A DNA stretch of 64,000 nt. It comes from Clostridium bornimense. Its GTDB lineage: Bacteria > Bacillota > Clostridia > Clostridiales > Clostridiaceae. The notes below the pieces were generated by a model. That model saw only the letters and a program-made list of their open reading frames with translations, ran no database searches and had not been told where the DNA came from. Shown here in pieces: positions 38,037 through 47,350 of the stretch (position 1 is its first letter; each line of letters starts with the position of its first letter). The stretch spans positions 1-64,000 of the forward strand of contig NZ_JAHLOD010000015.1 of assembly GCF_018917145.1 (NCBI RefSeq), read 5' to 3'. A program made the translations under genes and the position numbers.

Positions 38037-38085
38037 AAGGTTATACAAGTTTTATGGAAAAACTTTGTATAGCCTTTAATTTTTG
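38037..38085 (+). other. Second stem-loop in the rib leader
   Basis: AAGGTTATACAAGTTTT pairs with AAAACTTTGTATAGCCTTT (one bulge, one G-U), then AATTTTT. It lies between the riboswitch terminator and the ribD SD at 38089. It could be a second terminator or a processing or stability element. Confidence 0.55.
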
Positions 38086-38104
38086 TAAGGGTGGTGAAGA
38101 TATT

Positions 38105-39211
38105 TTGAAAGAAGAATTTATGGAGAGAGCCTTACAATTATCGCTAAAGGGATTGGGATATACTAATCCTAATCCTATGGTTGGAGCTGTTATTGTTAAG
38201 GATGGAAAAATTATTGGAGAAGGGTATCATAAAAAATATGGAGAGGCTCATGCAGAAGTAAATGCTTTTGATAATGCTATGGAAGATGTAAAAGGTGCAG
38301 AAATGTATGTAACGTTAGAGCCTTGTGCACATTATGGAAAAACACCACCATGTGCAGAGCGAATAGTTAAAGAAGGAATAAAAAAAGTTTATATAGCAAT
38401 TGGTGATCCTAACTTAAAAGTAGGTGGAAAAGGAATTAAAATTTTAAAAGATGCAGGGATAGAAGTAGAAGTAGGATTTTTAGAAGATAAATGTAATGAA
38501 ATAAATGAAGTTTTTCTTCATTATATCAAAACTAAGACTCCTTTTGTTATTGCTAAGTGGGCAATGACTCTTGATGGAAAAATAGCTACAAGCACTGGTG
38601 ATTCTAAGTGGATAACTAATGAAAAAAGCAGAGAATATGTTCATAAATTGAGACAAAGAGTTGCTGCAATTTTAGTAGGACATAATTGTGTAGAAAAAGA
38701 TGATCCAATGCTTAATGTTAGATTAGAAAATTTAGAGAATGGAGTAAGTAATCCGATTAGGGTTATAGTTGCAAGGAAAGGTAATATTGATTGTAAATTA
38801 AAAGTAGTACAAACTGCTAAAGAGATTCCAACTATTGTAGCTGTTAATAATATTGATGATGTAAAGAAGAAAGAGCTAGAGAGTTATGGAGTAGAAGTAC
38901 TATTTTGTGCAGAAAAAGATGGAAGGGTTTCAATGAAGGATTTAGTAAAAAAGTTAGGTGAAAAAAATATAGATTCGTTACTTATTGAAGGTGGTGGTGA
39001 AATATTAGCCTCTGCTTTTGAAGAAAATGTAGTAAATAAGATATCGGCATTTATAGCACCAAAGGTTATTGGTGGAAGAGATGCAGTAACAGCTATAGAA
39101 GGTAAAGGACATCCTTTAATGAATATGGCAACGAAGGTGAAAAATATAAAGTATAAGACATTTGATGATGATATTTTGATAGAAGGTGATGTGGAGTGTT
39201 CACAGGAATAA
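38105..39211 (+). CDS. ribD: Bifunctional deaminase/reductase of riboflavin synthesis
   Basis: 368 residues. The N-terminal cytidine-deaminase-like domain (about 1-145) has the zinc motifs HAEVNA and PCAHYGKTPPC; the C-terminal reductase domain (about 150-368) has KWAMTLDGKIATSTGDSKWI. It converts the pyrimidine product of GTP cyclohydrolase II in two steps. The frame is open upstream, but the TTG at 38105 follows GGGTGGTGA at the right distance and gives the usual N-terminus. It overlaps ribE by 16 bases. Confidence 0.94.
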   Translation: MKEEFMERALQLSLKGLGYTNPNPMVGAVIVKDGKIIGEGYHKKYGEAHAEVNAFDNAMEDVKGAEMYVTLEPCAHYGKTPPCAERIVKEGIKKVYIAIGDPNLKVGGKGIKILKDAGIEVEVGFLEDKCNEINEVFLHYIKTKTPFVIAKWAMTLDGKIATSTGDSKWITNEKSREYVHKLRQRVAAILVGHNCVEKDDPMLNVRLENLENGVSNPIRVIVARKGNIDCKLKVVQTAKEIPTIVAVNNIDDVKKKELESYGVEVLFCAEKDGRVSMKDLVKKLGEKNIDSLLIEGGGEILASAFEENVVNKISAFIAPKVIGGRDAVTAIEGKGHPLMNMATKVKNIKYKTFDDDILIEGDVECSQE

Positions 39212-39840
39212 TTGAAGAAATAGGCGTTGTAAAAAATCTAAAAAAGACTTCGGATGGTATGACATTATTTATAGATGGCAAAAAAGTTACATCGGATATA
39301 ACATTAGGAGCTTCAATAGCCATTTCAGGAGTTTGTACAACTGTTATATCTTATAAGGATGGAATATTTTCAGTGGATATAATGGAAGAATCATTAGATA
39401 GGAGTAATCTTAAATTTCTATCAGTAGGTGATAGTGTAAATCTAGAAAGGGCATTATCCGTAAGTGGAAGGCTAGATGGACATATTGTATCTGGACATGT
39501 AGATGGTATGGGAAAGATTGAAAAAGTAGAAAAGAGAGGTTTTTCTCATGAAATTACTATTTCATTAAGTAGTGATTTACTTAGATATATAGTTGAAAAA
39601 GGTTCTATCGCTATTGATGGAACATCACTTACTGTTGTTGATGTCAGTGATGAAGATTTTAAAGTAGACGTTATTCCTCATAGTGGAGAGAATACTACGT
39701 TATTAAAGAAATCTATAGGAAGCTATGTAAATATAGAAGTAGATATACTTGCAAAGTATGTTGAAAAGATATTTTCTAGGAGTAAGGAAGATAAGAAAAG
39801 CAATATAACTTTAGAGTTTTTAAGGAATAATGGTTTTTGA
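39196..39840 (+). CDS. ribE: Riboflavin synthase, alpha subunit
   Basis: 214 residues with two homologous lumazine-binding halves, each with a typical start ([24 protein letters not shown]). It dismutates two 6,7-dimethyl-8-ribityllumazine molecules to riboflavin. The start is GTG at 39196 inside the end of ribD, so translation is coupled. Second gene of the FMN-controlled operon. Confidence 0.94.
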   Translation: MFTGIIEEIGVVKNLKKTSDGMTLFIDGKKVTSDITLGASIAISGVCTTVISYKDGIFSVDIMEESLDRSNLKFLSVGDSVNLERALSVSGRLDGHIVSGHVDGMGKIEKVEKRGFSHEITISLSSDLLRYIVEKGSIAIDGTSLTVVDVSDEDFKVDVIPHSGENTTLLKKSIGSYVNIEVDILAKYVEKIFSRSKEDKKSNITLEFLRNNGF

Positions 39841-39854
39841 TAGGGGGAAAGGAT

Positions 39855-41051
39855 ATGAACAATAATTTTTGTACTGTAGAAGAAGCAGTAGAAGATTTAA
39901 AAAAAGGGAAAATGATTATAATAGTTGATGATGAAGGTAGAGAAAATGAAGGGGATTTAGTAATTCCAGCTGAAATGGCTACTGGCGAAAATATTAATTT
40001 TATGATTAAGTATGCTAAAGGTCTTTTGTGTTCTCCAGTTGAAATTGATATAGCAAAAAGATTATCTTTAGATCCAATGGTAGCTAATAATACGGATAAT
40101 CATGAAACTGCTTTTACAGTTTCTGTTGATTATAAAGATACTACTACAGGAATATCAGCTTTTGAAAGAGCGGAGACAATAAGACAATTAACAGAATCAA
40201 AGGAGCCTAAAGATTTTAGAAGACCGGGACATATTTTTCCGCTTATTGCGAAGAAAGGTGGAGTGTTAGAGAGAACTGGACATACAGAGGCTTCAGTGGA
40301 TATATCAAAAATTGCAGGATTTAAAGGTGCAGCAGCAATTTGTGAAATAATAAAAGAAGATGGAACTATGGCAAGAAGAGATGATTTAATAATTTTTGCT
40401 AAGGAACATAATTTAAAGATATTAACTATAGAAACAATTAAAAAGTATAGAATGGAAACAGAAATAATTGTTGAAAAAGTTACAGAGGCAAAACTTCCAA
40501 CAGAGTTTGGTGATTTTAAGATAGTTGGATTTGTGAACAAGATAAATGGAGAAGAGCATGTTGCCTTAGTTAAGGGAAATCCAAGTAAAGATGAGCCAAC
40601 ATTAGTTAGATTACATTCTGAGTGTTTAACTGGTGATGTTTTTCATTCTAAAAAATGTGATTGTGGGGCTCAATTAATGACAGCTCTTAATCGTATTGAA
40701 GAAGAAGGTACAGGAGTATTATTATACTTAAGACAAGAAGGAAGAGGAATAGGATTAGTAAATAAAATAAAAGCTTATGCTTTACAAGAAAAAGGTATGG
40801 ATACAGTAGAAGCTAATATAGCATTAGGTTTTCCAGCAGATATGAGAGAATATAATATTGGGGCACAAATGCTTTCACAATTAGGAGTAGGTAAGATAAG
40901 ATTAATGACTAATAATCCTGATAAGATTGAAAATATAAAAGGATTTGGTGTAGAAGTTATTGAGAGAGTTCCAATAATAATTGAAAGTAATCCTATAAAT
41001 GAAGGATATTTAAAAATTAAAGAAATTAAAATGGGACATATGTTCAAGTAA
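39855..41051 (+). CDS. ribBA: Fused 3,4-dihydroxy-2-butanone-4-phosphate synthase / GTP cyclohydrolase II
   Basis: 398 residues. The N-terminal RibB domain (about 1-200) has [14 protein letters not shown]; the C-terminal RibA domain (about 205-398) has the zinc cysteines in [19 protein letters not shown] and the RQEGRGIGL loop. It supplies both precursors of the lumazine. A TTG at 39837 is in frame and overlaps the ribE stop, but AGGGGGAAAGG points to the ATG at 39855. Confidence 0.95.
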   Translation: MNNNFCTVEEAVEDLKKGKMIIIVDDEGRENEGDLVIPAEMATGENINFMIKYAKGLLCSPVEIDIAKRLSLDPMVANNTDNHETAFTVSVDYKDTTTGISAFERAETIRQLTESKEPKDFRRPGHIFPLIAKKGGVLERTGHTEASVDISKIAGFKGAAAICEIIKEDGTMARRDDLIIFAKEHNLKILTIETIKKYRMETEIIVEKVTEAKLPTEFGDFKIVGFVNKINGEEHVALVKGNPSKDEPTLVRLHSECLTGDVFHSKKCDCGAQLMTALNRIEEEGTGVLLYLRQEGRGIGLVNKIKAYALQEKGMDTVEANIALGFPADMREYNIGAQMLSQLGVGKIRLMTNNPDKIENIKGFGVEVIERVPIIIESNPINEGYLKIKEIKMGHMFK

Positions 41052-41075
41052 TGAAAGTTTTAGGAGGAATTAATT

Positions 41076-41537
41076 ATGATAATTGAAGGAAATTTAGTGG
41101 CATCAGGTTTAAAAATTGCAATAGTTGCAGGAAGATTTAATGAATTTATAGTAGGAAAATTAGTTTCAGGAGCAGTGGATGCTATAGTTCGTCATGGTGG
41201 AAATGAAGAAGATATTGATATAGCATATGTACCAGGAGCATTTGAATTACCACTAGCAGCAAAGAAACTTGCTAAGACTGGTAAGTATGATGCTATAGTA
41301 GCATTAGGAACAGTAATAAGGGGAGCAACAACACATTATGATTATGTATGTTCTGAAGCTGCAAAAGGAATTGGAAAGATTTCTTTAGATGAAGAAATTC
41401 CAGTAATGTTTGGTGTAGTTACTACAGAAAATATAGAACAAGCTATTGAAAGAGCAGGAACTAAAGCGGGAAACAAAGGATTTGATGCAGCAGTATCTGC
41501 AATAGAAATGTCAAATTTACTTAAGAATATTGGATAA
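41076..41537 (+). CDS. ribH: 6,7-dimethyl-8-ribityllumazine synthase
   Basis: 153 residues, full length. Motifs: [44 protein letters not shown] with the catalytic His, and [17 protein letters not shown]. It forms the icosahedral or pentameric lumazine synthase. AGGAGGAATT precedes the start. Last gene of the rib operon; the following 260 bases contain only repeats. Confidence 0.95.
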   Translation: MIIEGNLVASGLKIAIVAGRFNEFIVGKLVSGAVDAIVRHGGNEEDIDIAYVPGAFELPLAAKKLAKTGKYDAIVALGTVIRGATTHYDYVCSEAAKGIGKISLDEEIPVMFGVVTTENIEQAIERAGTKAGNKGFDAAVSAIEMSNLLKNIG

Positions 41538-41556
41538 GATGAAATAGAGCATGCAT

Positions 41557-41690
41557 GGCACAAGTATATATCAGTGTATAGTGAACAGTGATGGAGGAAA
41601 TTCCCTTTGGGGAATTTCTGAGATTTTAAATGTGATAATTTTATGTATAGAATAAGATAATTTTCTTAAGAGATTTACATTTGATATTAA
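41557..41690. repeat. Composite dispersed hairpin repeat, copy 2
   Basis: GGCACAAGTAT, GTGAACAGTGATGGAG, the hairpin GAAATTCCC/GGGAATTTC (41597-41618), CTGAGATT and ATTTACATTTGATAT, in the same order as at 12491-12640. Confidence 0.7.
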
Positions 41691-41766
41691 TACCTGTTAT
41701 AGAAAAGTAGTGGTAACTGTAAAGAAAATATAAATACCACTACTTTTCTATAACGGATGCTAATAT
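41684..41766. mobile_element. MITE-like palindromic element (inverted pair of CACTACTT repeats)
   Basis: ATATTAATACCTGTTATAGA then AAAGTAGTGGTA (41684-41715), and TACCACTACTTTTCTATAAC then GGATGCTAATAT (41735-41766), are inverted copies with about 28 of 32 bases pairing across a 19-base spacer. They match the inverted repeats flanking the 7622-8521 transposase-like gene, in the same orientation, so this could be a deletion derivative of that element. Confidence 0.6.
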
Positions 41767-41797
41767 GAAATTTAGATATACTATAAAAGTTGGTAAA

Positions 41798-42649
41798 TTA
41801 AAGAAGCTTTCTTATACCCTCTTCTAAATCAATAGTAGGATAATGAAGGTTAGAGTTTTTTAGTTTATCTGTATTAAGTAAGTAAGTCACATCTCTAAAA
41901 GGAAAATAACTACGAGCAGGAATATTTTCTGTCACTCTTTTTATTTTATAATCTTTTTCTAAAGCTTTAGCAATAGTAAAGGCAATTTCTTCAAAAGTAT
42001 ATATACTAGGATGAGTTAAGTTGAATATACCAACTATATCTTCATTTAGTATAGCAGATTCAAAAGTTTTAACTACGTCATCAATACTTATAAATTGGAT
42101 TGAAGAATTCTTTGGGGGAATTGGAATAGTTTCATTATTCAATATTTTATCCATAAAAAACCTTTCACGATATAGATTATTATCTTCACCATAAATATAA
42201 GTAGGCCTAAAGATACAATATTTTAAGTTGCTAGCGATTAAGGAATCCTCAGCTTCCTTTTTGTTTGTTCCATAACTTCCCCAATTTTCATTGTAACCTG
42301 TTTTATAGGCTTCACTAATAATTTCATCAGTACTTGGATAAACAGCACCTGAGGAACAAAAGACATATTTTTTTACTGTAGATTTATTGATGGAATCTAA
42401 AAGAAAATCTATGTCTCTTTTTTCATAGGCAGAAATATCAATAATATAATCATAATTTTTATTTTCAAGGCTTTTCTTTAGCTTTACAAGGTCATGTCTG
42501 TCACAGATTATGTGTTCCCTAAAACCGGTATATTCAATAGGAATGATACCTCTAGTTAAAATATCAACAGTATAGTTTTTAGAAATTAAGTATTTTGCAA
42601 TGGCTTTACTTACAAAAGTAGATCCTCCAAGGACTAAAATAGTATTCAT
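41798..42649 (-). CDS. NAD-dependent epimerase/dehydratase family protein
   Basis: 283 residues, extended-SDR fold. The Rossmann start is MNTILVLGGSTFVSKAI, where GGSTFVS replaces the usual GGTGFIG, as in many RNA-binding-like or isoflavone-reductase-like members. YGTNKKEAE carries the YxxxK pair. Its substrate, probably a nucleotide sugar, is unknown. A GTG at 42661 is in frame, but GAGGTGATT precedes the ATG at 42649. Single gene. Confidence 0.85.
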   Translation of the reverse strand: MNTILVLGGSTFVSKAIAKYLISKNYTVDILTRGIIPIEYTGFREHIICDRHDLVKLKKSLENKNYDYIIDISAYEKRDIDFLLDSINKSTVKKYVFCSSGAVYPSTDEIISEAYKTGYNENWGSYGTNKKEAEDSLIASNLKYCIFRPTYIYGEDNNLYRERFFMDKILNNETIPIPPKNSSIQFISIDDVVKTFESAILNEDIVGIFNLTHPSIYTFEEIAFTIAKALEKDYKIKRVTENIPARSYFPFRDVTYLLNTDKLKNSNLHYPTIDLEEGIRKLL

Positions 42650-42892
42650 ACAATTAATCACCTCATTATTAGTATAACATATTTATTTAAATACCACACA
42701 CTGTATAATAAATGTGATATACAATATAATTATATCCTTTATATGACAAAAAATCAATATTATGTTATAGTATTTTGTATAAATTTTATGAGGTAGATTA
42801 AATAATTTATCAAATTAAGATATTAAAGTGGTATAGGTGAATTTGATTAATTTTTTCTTTTTGGTGTATAATAACAATTGTAAGTATAAAGT

Positions 42893-42936
42893 AAAGGGGT
42901 GAAGCGTTAGTAGAGTTTAACTGCTAACAGTGTATT
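42893..42936 (+). promoter_or_regulatory. Distant SD with intervening hairpin in the yqeY leader
   Basis: A strong SD, AAAGGGGTGA (42893-42902), lies 34 bases before the only possible start. Between them GTTAGTAG (42906-42913) pairs with CTGCTAAC (42921-42928, one G-U). Folding would bring the SD to about 11 bases from the ATG. Confidence 0.4.
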
Positions 42937-43371
42937 ATGTTAAAAGAAACATTAAAAAAAGATGAAATAGCAGCTATGAAAGCAAAGGAAAAATCTAAGG
43001 TTGCTGTTTTAAGATTAATAAATGCTGATATTAAAGGTAAAGAAATTAATACAAGAACTACTTTAAGTGATGAAGAAATAGTTTCTATAATTGAAAAAAA
43101 TATAAAACAACAAAAAGAAACTTTAGAATATGCAGAAAAACTTGGTGATGAAGAAAAAATCAGCGAATGTAATTTTGCTATTGGAGTATTAACACCATAT
43201 TTACCAGCGCAATTAAGTGATGAAGAAGTAGAGAATATGCTTAAAGAAATTATAAGCACTAATAATTATACTGCTAAAGATATGGGTAAAATTATGAAAG
43301 AAATAATGCCAAAAGTAGCAGGAAGATATGAGAGAGGTAAGATTAATCCAATGGTTAAATCTTTATTATAG
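42937..43371 (+). CDS. yqeY: GatB/YqeY-domain protein
   Basis: 144 residues, the normal size for YqeY: an N-terminal helical half (MLKETLKKDEIAAMKAKEKSKVAVLR) and a C-terminal half ending in the QLSDEEVENMLKEII...GKIMKEIMPKVAGR pattern. The domain is related to the tRNA-binding tail of GatB; the cellular role is not settled. A stop lies in frame 12 bases upstream, so the ATG at 42937 must be the start despite lacking an adjacent SD. A strong terminator follows. Confidence 0.92.
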   Translation: MLKETLKKDEIAAMKAKEKSKVAVLRLINADIKGKEINTRTTLSDEEIVSIIEKNIKQQKETLEYAEKLGDEEKISECNFAIGVLTPYLPAQLSDEEVENMLKEIISTNNYTAKDMGKIMKEIMPKVAGRYERGKINPMVKSLL

Positions 43372-43372
43372 A

Positions 43373-43408
43373 AAATTACAGGTAGTTAGTGCTACCTGTA
43401 ATTTTTTT
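43373..43408. terminator. Intrinsic terminator after yqeY
   Basis: AAATTACAGGTAG pairs with CTACCTGTAATTT, followed by TTTTT. It also abuts the convergent gene end at 43407. Confidence 0.9.
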
Positions 43409-43709
43409 ATACAATAAAATTTTTTGTTATAGTCATTTTATTGTATATGTTAGAGATAAAATCTAGTAAAGCTCCTAACAATATAAAAGAAATAAAGTGA
43501 ATTGCATAAGATAAAAATACATCAGATTTATTGAATAGATAGTAAGTTACCCCAGAGGTTTTAAGAATATTATGATTTGCTAAAAATCTAAGAAGTGGAT
43601 TAGATATAAATAATATGTTGTTGTCTGGATAGCCTGAAAATGTATTTATTATATTTATAATTATAATTAACAAACTGGTTGTTCCAAAAGAAAAAGAAAA
43701 ATTTTTCAT
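43407..43709 (-). CDS. Small hypothetical membrane protein
   Basis: 100 residues with hydrophobic segments near 10-27 and 68-92 and a loop rich in Asn and Leu. The ATG at 43709 has GGTGGTGA about 11 bases upstream; the frame stays open further upstream without a better site. Not recognised, and the weaker initiation signal makes this less certain than its neighbours. Confidence 0.5.
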   Translation of the reverse strand: MKNFSFSFGTTSLLIIIINIINTFSGYPDNNILFISNPLLRFLANHNILKTSGVTYYLFNKSDVFLSYAIHFISFILLGALLDFISNIYNKMTITKNFIV

Positions 43710-43816
43710 ATATACTATTTCACCACCTGTACATAATGTATAACCATAATTATACATTAAAAGTTCTAAAAGTAAATACGTAGTGGCATATGTATATATA
43801 ATTCATTAAAGATATA

Positions 43817-43849
43817 AGGGTGGTATCAATAATAAACGATACCACCTAA
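43817..43849 (-). terminator. Hairpin after the 53-residue gene
   Basis: GGTGGTATC pairs with GATACCACC. The minus-strand tail CCTTATAT is only weakly T-rich. Confidence 0.5.
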
Positions 43850-43853
43850 ATAA

Positions 43854-44015
43854 TTATTTTGGTTCAAAGTTATCATCAACACATTCATCGGTATAATCAA
43901 ATTCTTGATATGCAATATTTTGTTGAACTATATTATCATGAACACCTTTAATGATTGTTGCAAAATCTTTTTCTAAATAGCCTCTTTCTTTGGGAAGGTA
44001 TTTTTTTTTATTCAT
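43854..44015 (-). CDS. Small hypothetical protein, 53 residues
   Basis: Reads MNKKKYLPKERGYLEKDF and ends DDNFEPK. It starts at an ATG at 44015 preceded by GAGGTG with an ideal spacer, and is followed by a hairpin. The basic start and acidic end suggest a soluble protein. It is divergent from the DUF4870 gene. Not recognised. Confidence 0.65.
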   Translation of the reverse strand: MNKKKYLPKERGYLEKDFATIIKGVHDNIVQQNIAYQEFDYTDECVDDNFEPK

Positions 44016-44134
44016 ATTAATCACCTCGAATGTAGTTTGTGTAAAAAAATAAGAAATATTAATTGGAAATATAATTACATAATTGAGAATATAATTTATA
44101 ATATATATTAATAAATAGGAAGAGGTGAAATGAC

Positions 44135-44458
44135 ATGAATGATGAGAGCTATAAATGGAAAGGAATCATAGCCTACTTATTTAGTTTTGTGGGGGGATTA
44201 ATTATTTATTTTACAGAGGATAGAAATTACACACTTAAGTTTCATGCTATGCAATCTACAGTTTTTGGATTAATTGTAGCAGTATTAAAGGTATTATGTA
44301 GAGCTATTCCTTTTGTAGGATGGATTATTTTTGATTTTGTTAAGATAATATGGATTATATTTGTTGTTATAGGTGCTGTAAATGCTGCTCAAAATAGACC
44401 ATATAGATTTCCTGTTATAGGAGAAATAGCAGATGCAGCAGAAAAACTTATTGGTTAA
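44135..44458 (+). CDS. DUF4870-family membrane protein
   Basis: 107 residues with three membrane helices. The pattern LIIYFTEDRNYTLKFHAMQS, then a WIIFDF helix and AAQNRPYRFPVIGEIAD at the end, is typical of DUF4870 (Tic20-like) proteins. The ATG follows AAGAGGTG. Function unknown. Monocistronic, just upstream of the trpS T box. Confidence 0.85.
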   Translation: MNDESYKWKGIIAYLFSFVGGLIIYFTEDRNYTLKFHAMQSTVFGLIVAVLKVLCRAIPFVGWIIFDFVKIIWIIFVVIGAVNAAQNRPYRFPVIGEIADAAEKLIG

Positions 44459-44521
44459 TATTGCTTTTGATATTTTATAGTGGTATAGTTAATACTATAT
44501 TAATAATAGTAATTTCATTGA

Positions 44522-44697
44522 TAAGGAAGAGTAGCTATAAAAAAGCTTATAGAGAGTTGTCGGTAGCTGTGAGACAATAGTGGATTTATAGTGAATGGAC
44601 CTTTGAGAAGTGTGAGGAATACATACTCATAACGTTGCTCGCGTTAAGAGCTTTGGAGGAGAGAAATCTCGAAAATAGGTGGTACCGCGTACTTAAC
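44522..44697 (+). ncRNA. T-box leader of trpS
   Basis: The T-box sequence AGGTGGTACCGCG is at 44677-44689, with stem I upstream (AGAGAGTTGTCGGTAGCTG; GAGAAGTG). A UGG triplet at 44596-44598 in the expected specifier area agrees with tRNA-Trp. Uncharged tRNA-Trp should pair with the T box and prevent the terminator at 44698. Confidence 0.92.
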
Positions 44698-44730
44698 GCC
44701 CTATAAGCTTTTGCTTATAGGGCTTTTTAT
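44698..44730 (+). terminator. T-box-controlled terminator before trpS
   Basis: GCCCTATAAGC pairs perfectly with GCTTATAGGGC, followed by TTTTT. Confidence 0.92.
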
Positions 44731-44762
44731 TTTATATAGTGATTAAAAATGGAGGAAAAAAT

Positions 44763-45773
44763 ATGAGTGAAAATAAGAAAGTTATTTTTAGTGGAATACA
44801 ACCATCAGGAAATTTAACTATAGGAAATTATTTAGGTGCTTTAAAAAATTGGGTTAAGTTACAAGATGAAGAGGAATATGATTGTTATTATTGTGTTGTA
44901 GATTTACATGCTATAACAGTTAAACAAGATCCAGCAGAGCTTAGAAGAAGAACATTAGAAGTTCTTGCTATATATATAGCAGCAGGATTAGATGTAGATA
45001 AGGTTACTTTATTTATTCAATCACATGTTAAGGCTCATAGTGAAGCACAATGGTTATTAAATTGTAGTACTTATCTTGGAGAATTACAAAGAATGACTCA
45101 ATTTAAAGATAAGTCAGCAAAATATGCAAATGTTGGTGCAGGACTTTTAAACTATCCAGTACTTATGGCTGTTGATATATTATTATATCAAACTGATTTA
45201 GTACCAGTTGGTCAAGATCAAAAGCAACATTTAGAATTAACAAGAGATTTAGCACAAAGATTTAATAACACTTATTCAGATACATTTAAAATACCAGAGC
45301 CATATATACCAAAAGAAGGGGCAAAAATAATGGACCTTCAAGATCCAACTAAAAAGATGAGTAAGTCAGCAGAAAATCCTAATAGTTATATATTTATTAT
45401 GGATCCACCAGATGTTATAAGAAAGAAGATTTCAAGAGCGGTAACAGATTCATTAGGTGTAGTTAAGTATGATGTTGAAAATCAACCAGGTGTTGCAAAT
45501 CTTATGACTATACTAAGTACTCTTACTGGCATGAGTTTTGAAGAGATAGAAAAGAAATATGAAGGTCAAGGTTATGCTAACTTTAAGAAAGATGTAGGTG
45601 AAGCTATAGTTGCTGAATTAGAACCTATTCAAAAGAGAGTAAAAGAAATCTTAAGTGATAAAAAGTATCTTGAAGAAGTTTATAAAAAAGGTGCAGAAAA
45701 AGCTAATTATGTAGCTAATAAAACATTAAGAAAAATGCAAAAGAAAATAGGTCTTATACCACCGGCAAGATAA
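44763..45773 (+). CDS. trpS: Tryptophanyl-tRNA synthetase
   Basis: 336 residues, class Ic synthetase. PSGNLTIGNYLGAL is the HIGH-equivalent (T-IGN), KKMSKSAENPNS the KMSKS loop, and VPVGQDQKQHLELTRD is conserved. It charges tRNA-Trp in the cytosol. The start follows GGAGGAAAAAAT; an upstream in-frame ATG at 44739 precedes the SD and is rejected. Controlled by the T box, terminated at 45776. Confidence 0.97.
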   Translation: MSENKKVIFSGIQPSGNLTIGNYLGALKNWVKLQDEEEYDCYYCVVDLHAITVKQDPAELRRRTLEVLAIYIAAGLDVDKVTLFIQSHVKAHSEAQWLLNCSTYLGELQRMTQFKDKSAKYANVGAGLLNYPVLMAVDILLYQTDLVPVGQDQKQHLELTRDLAQRFNNTYSDTFKIPEPYIPKEGAKIMDLQDPTKKMSKSAENPNSYIFIMDPPDVIRKKISRAVTDSLGVVKYDVENQPGVANLMTILSTLTGMSFEEIEKKYEGQGYANFKKDVGEAIVAELEPIQKRVKEILSDKKYLEEVYKKGAEKANYVANKTLRKMQKKIGLIPPAR

Positions 45774-45775
45774 TA

Positions 45776-45808
45776 AAGAACTCCCATTTTGGGGGTTCTT
45801 TTTATTTT
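45776..45808 (+). terminator. Intrinsic terminator after trpS
   Basis: AAGAACTCCC pairs with GGGGGTTCTT around ATTTT, followed by TTTATTTT. Confidence 0.85.
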
Positions 45809-45940
45809 GTCTAAAATTTATAGTTAAGTAAATATAGAATATATAAAAGTTTAATTAAAACTTGAAAATAAATTATTGAAAAAATATACAAAAATAAAAA
45901 TATATTGTATCATATAATAAGAAGAAAGGTGGTGTGGTGT

Positions 45941-47350
45941 GTGAATGTAGATTATCAATATAGTTGTGGTGATATTATTATTGAGCCATATAAATTTGAT
46001 AGCATTTTATATGTTAGTTTAAGTAGAGAAATGAATGAACATGGAAAGTTATTTGTAAAAGGAATTATAAAAGAAGAGAGTCTCGACGATTATGTGGAAC
46101 AGGCAAATGATAATTCAAAGATTACTTTTGCATTAAGGAATGAAGATGGAAGTGAAAAAATACTGTTTCGAGGTATTGTATCAAATATAGAAGTTATTGT
46201 AGAGAGTGGTACAAGAATATTAGTAATAGAAGCATTAAGCAATAGTTTCTATTTAGATATTACTAAGAACTCTAGAACATTTCAAAGTAGTGGATATAGC
46301 TATAATGAAATATTGAACATAATTAATAGCAATTATAAAAATGCAGAGGTTTCTGAAGATATACTTAACAATGTAAACGTAGACAAAATGATAGTTCAAT
46401 ATAAAGAAACAGATTGGGAATTTATAAAAAGGATAACATCACATTTTAATGCTATGGTAATAGCAGAATGTCAACTAAATGATATTAAGTATTCATTAGG
46501 AACTTCAGAAAGTGATGAGGTTTATATTCTTGATGAGGTGAATTATACGATAAAGAAAAATTTGCATCAATATAGAATTTTAAATAAAGAAGTTAGCATA
46601 AGTGAAATAAATGCCATTAGTTATGAGGTTTATAGTAATAAAATTTTAAATTTAGGTAATAAAGTGAAATTTCAAGGAAGGGATTATTATATTTTCTCTG
46701 TTGAAATAAGAAGTGATAAAGGTATTCTAAAAAACAAATATATTTTAAAAGACAAAAAAGGAATGATGATAAAAAAGTATTTTAACAATAAAATAAGTGG
46801 TACTTCATTAAATGGAAAAGTTTCAGATATAAAAAATGATGAGGTAAAAGTAAATCTTGAAATTGACGGAGGAAATTCTGAAAAGAAACAGTGGTTACCA
46901 TACTCTACAGTCTTTTCTTCAGAAGATGGTACGGGATGGTATTGTATGCCTGAGGTTGGAGATAATATAAGACTATATTTCCCAGACAATGATGAAAAGA
47001 ATGGATATGTTATTAGTTCTGTAAATGTCCAATCAAAAGACTCAAATAAAAGAAGTGATCCATCTGTAAAGAGTATAGGTACAAAGTATGGAAAAGAAGT
47101 AGTAATGAAAGAGGGCTCTGTAGAGATTGTTGGTAATGGAGATTTACTAATGAGACTTACTGATGATGGTGGTATAGAAATTAAGAGTAATAAAAAGATT
47201 GTATTAGATGCAAAAGAAGAAATCGAAATAAATGGTGGTACATCAATTATGATAATTGGTGAAGAATCTGTAGATTTAAAACAAGGAAATGCTGAATTAA
47301 AAATTCAAGATGATGTTACTTTGACTGGAGGTAAAGTTAATATTGAATAA
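45941..47350 (+). CDS. VgrG-like spike protein (plain form, no toxin domain)
   Basis: 469 residues. A gp27/phage late-control-D-like region (about 1-265) contains VQYKETDWEFIKRI, followed by a gp5-like OB fold (about 285-360; SGTSLNGKVSDI...WYCMPEVGDNIRLYFPD) and a C-terminal repetitive beta region (about 375-469) rich in I/V-x-I/V. It starts at GTG (45941) after AAAGGTGGTG. It is homologous in layout to the 49579-52200 protein but ends at the beta needle. By family it would form the trimeric tip of a contractile injection device. It heads the toxin locus. Confidence 0.85.
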   Translation: MNVDYQYSCGDIIIEPYKFDSILYVSLSREMNEHGKLFVKGIIKEESLDDYVEQANDNSKITFALRNEDGSEKILFRGIVSNIEVIVESGTRILVIEALSNSFYLDITKNSRTFQSSGYSYNEILNIINSNYKNAEVSEDILNNVNVDKMIVQYKETDWEFIKRITSHFNAMVIAECQLNDIKYSLGTSESDEVYILDEVNYTIKKNLHQYRILNKEVSISEINAISYEVYSNKILNLGNKVKFQGRDYYIFSVEIRSDKGILKNKYILKDKKGMMIKKYFNNKISGTSLNGKVSDIKNDEVKVNLEIDGGNSEKKQWLPYSTVFSSEDGTGWYCMPEVGDNIRLYFPDNDEKNGYVISSVNVQSKDSNKRSDPSVKSIGTKYGKEVVMKEGSVEIVGNGDLLMRLTDDGGIEIKSNKKIVLDAKEEIEINGGTSIMIIGEESVDLKQGNAELKIQDDVTLTGGKVNIE

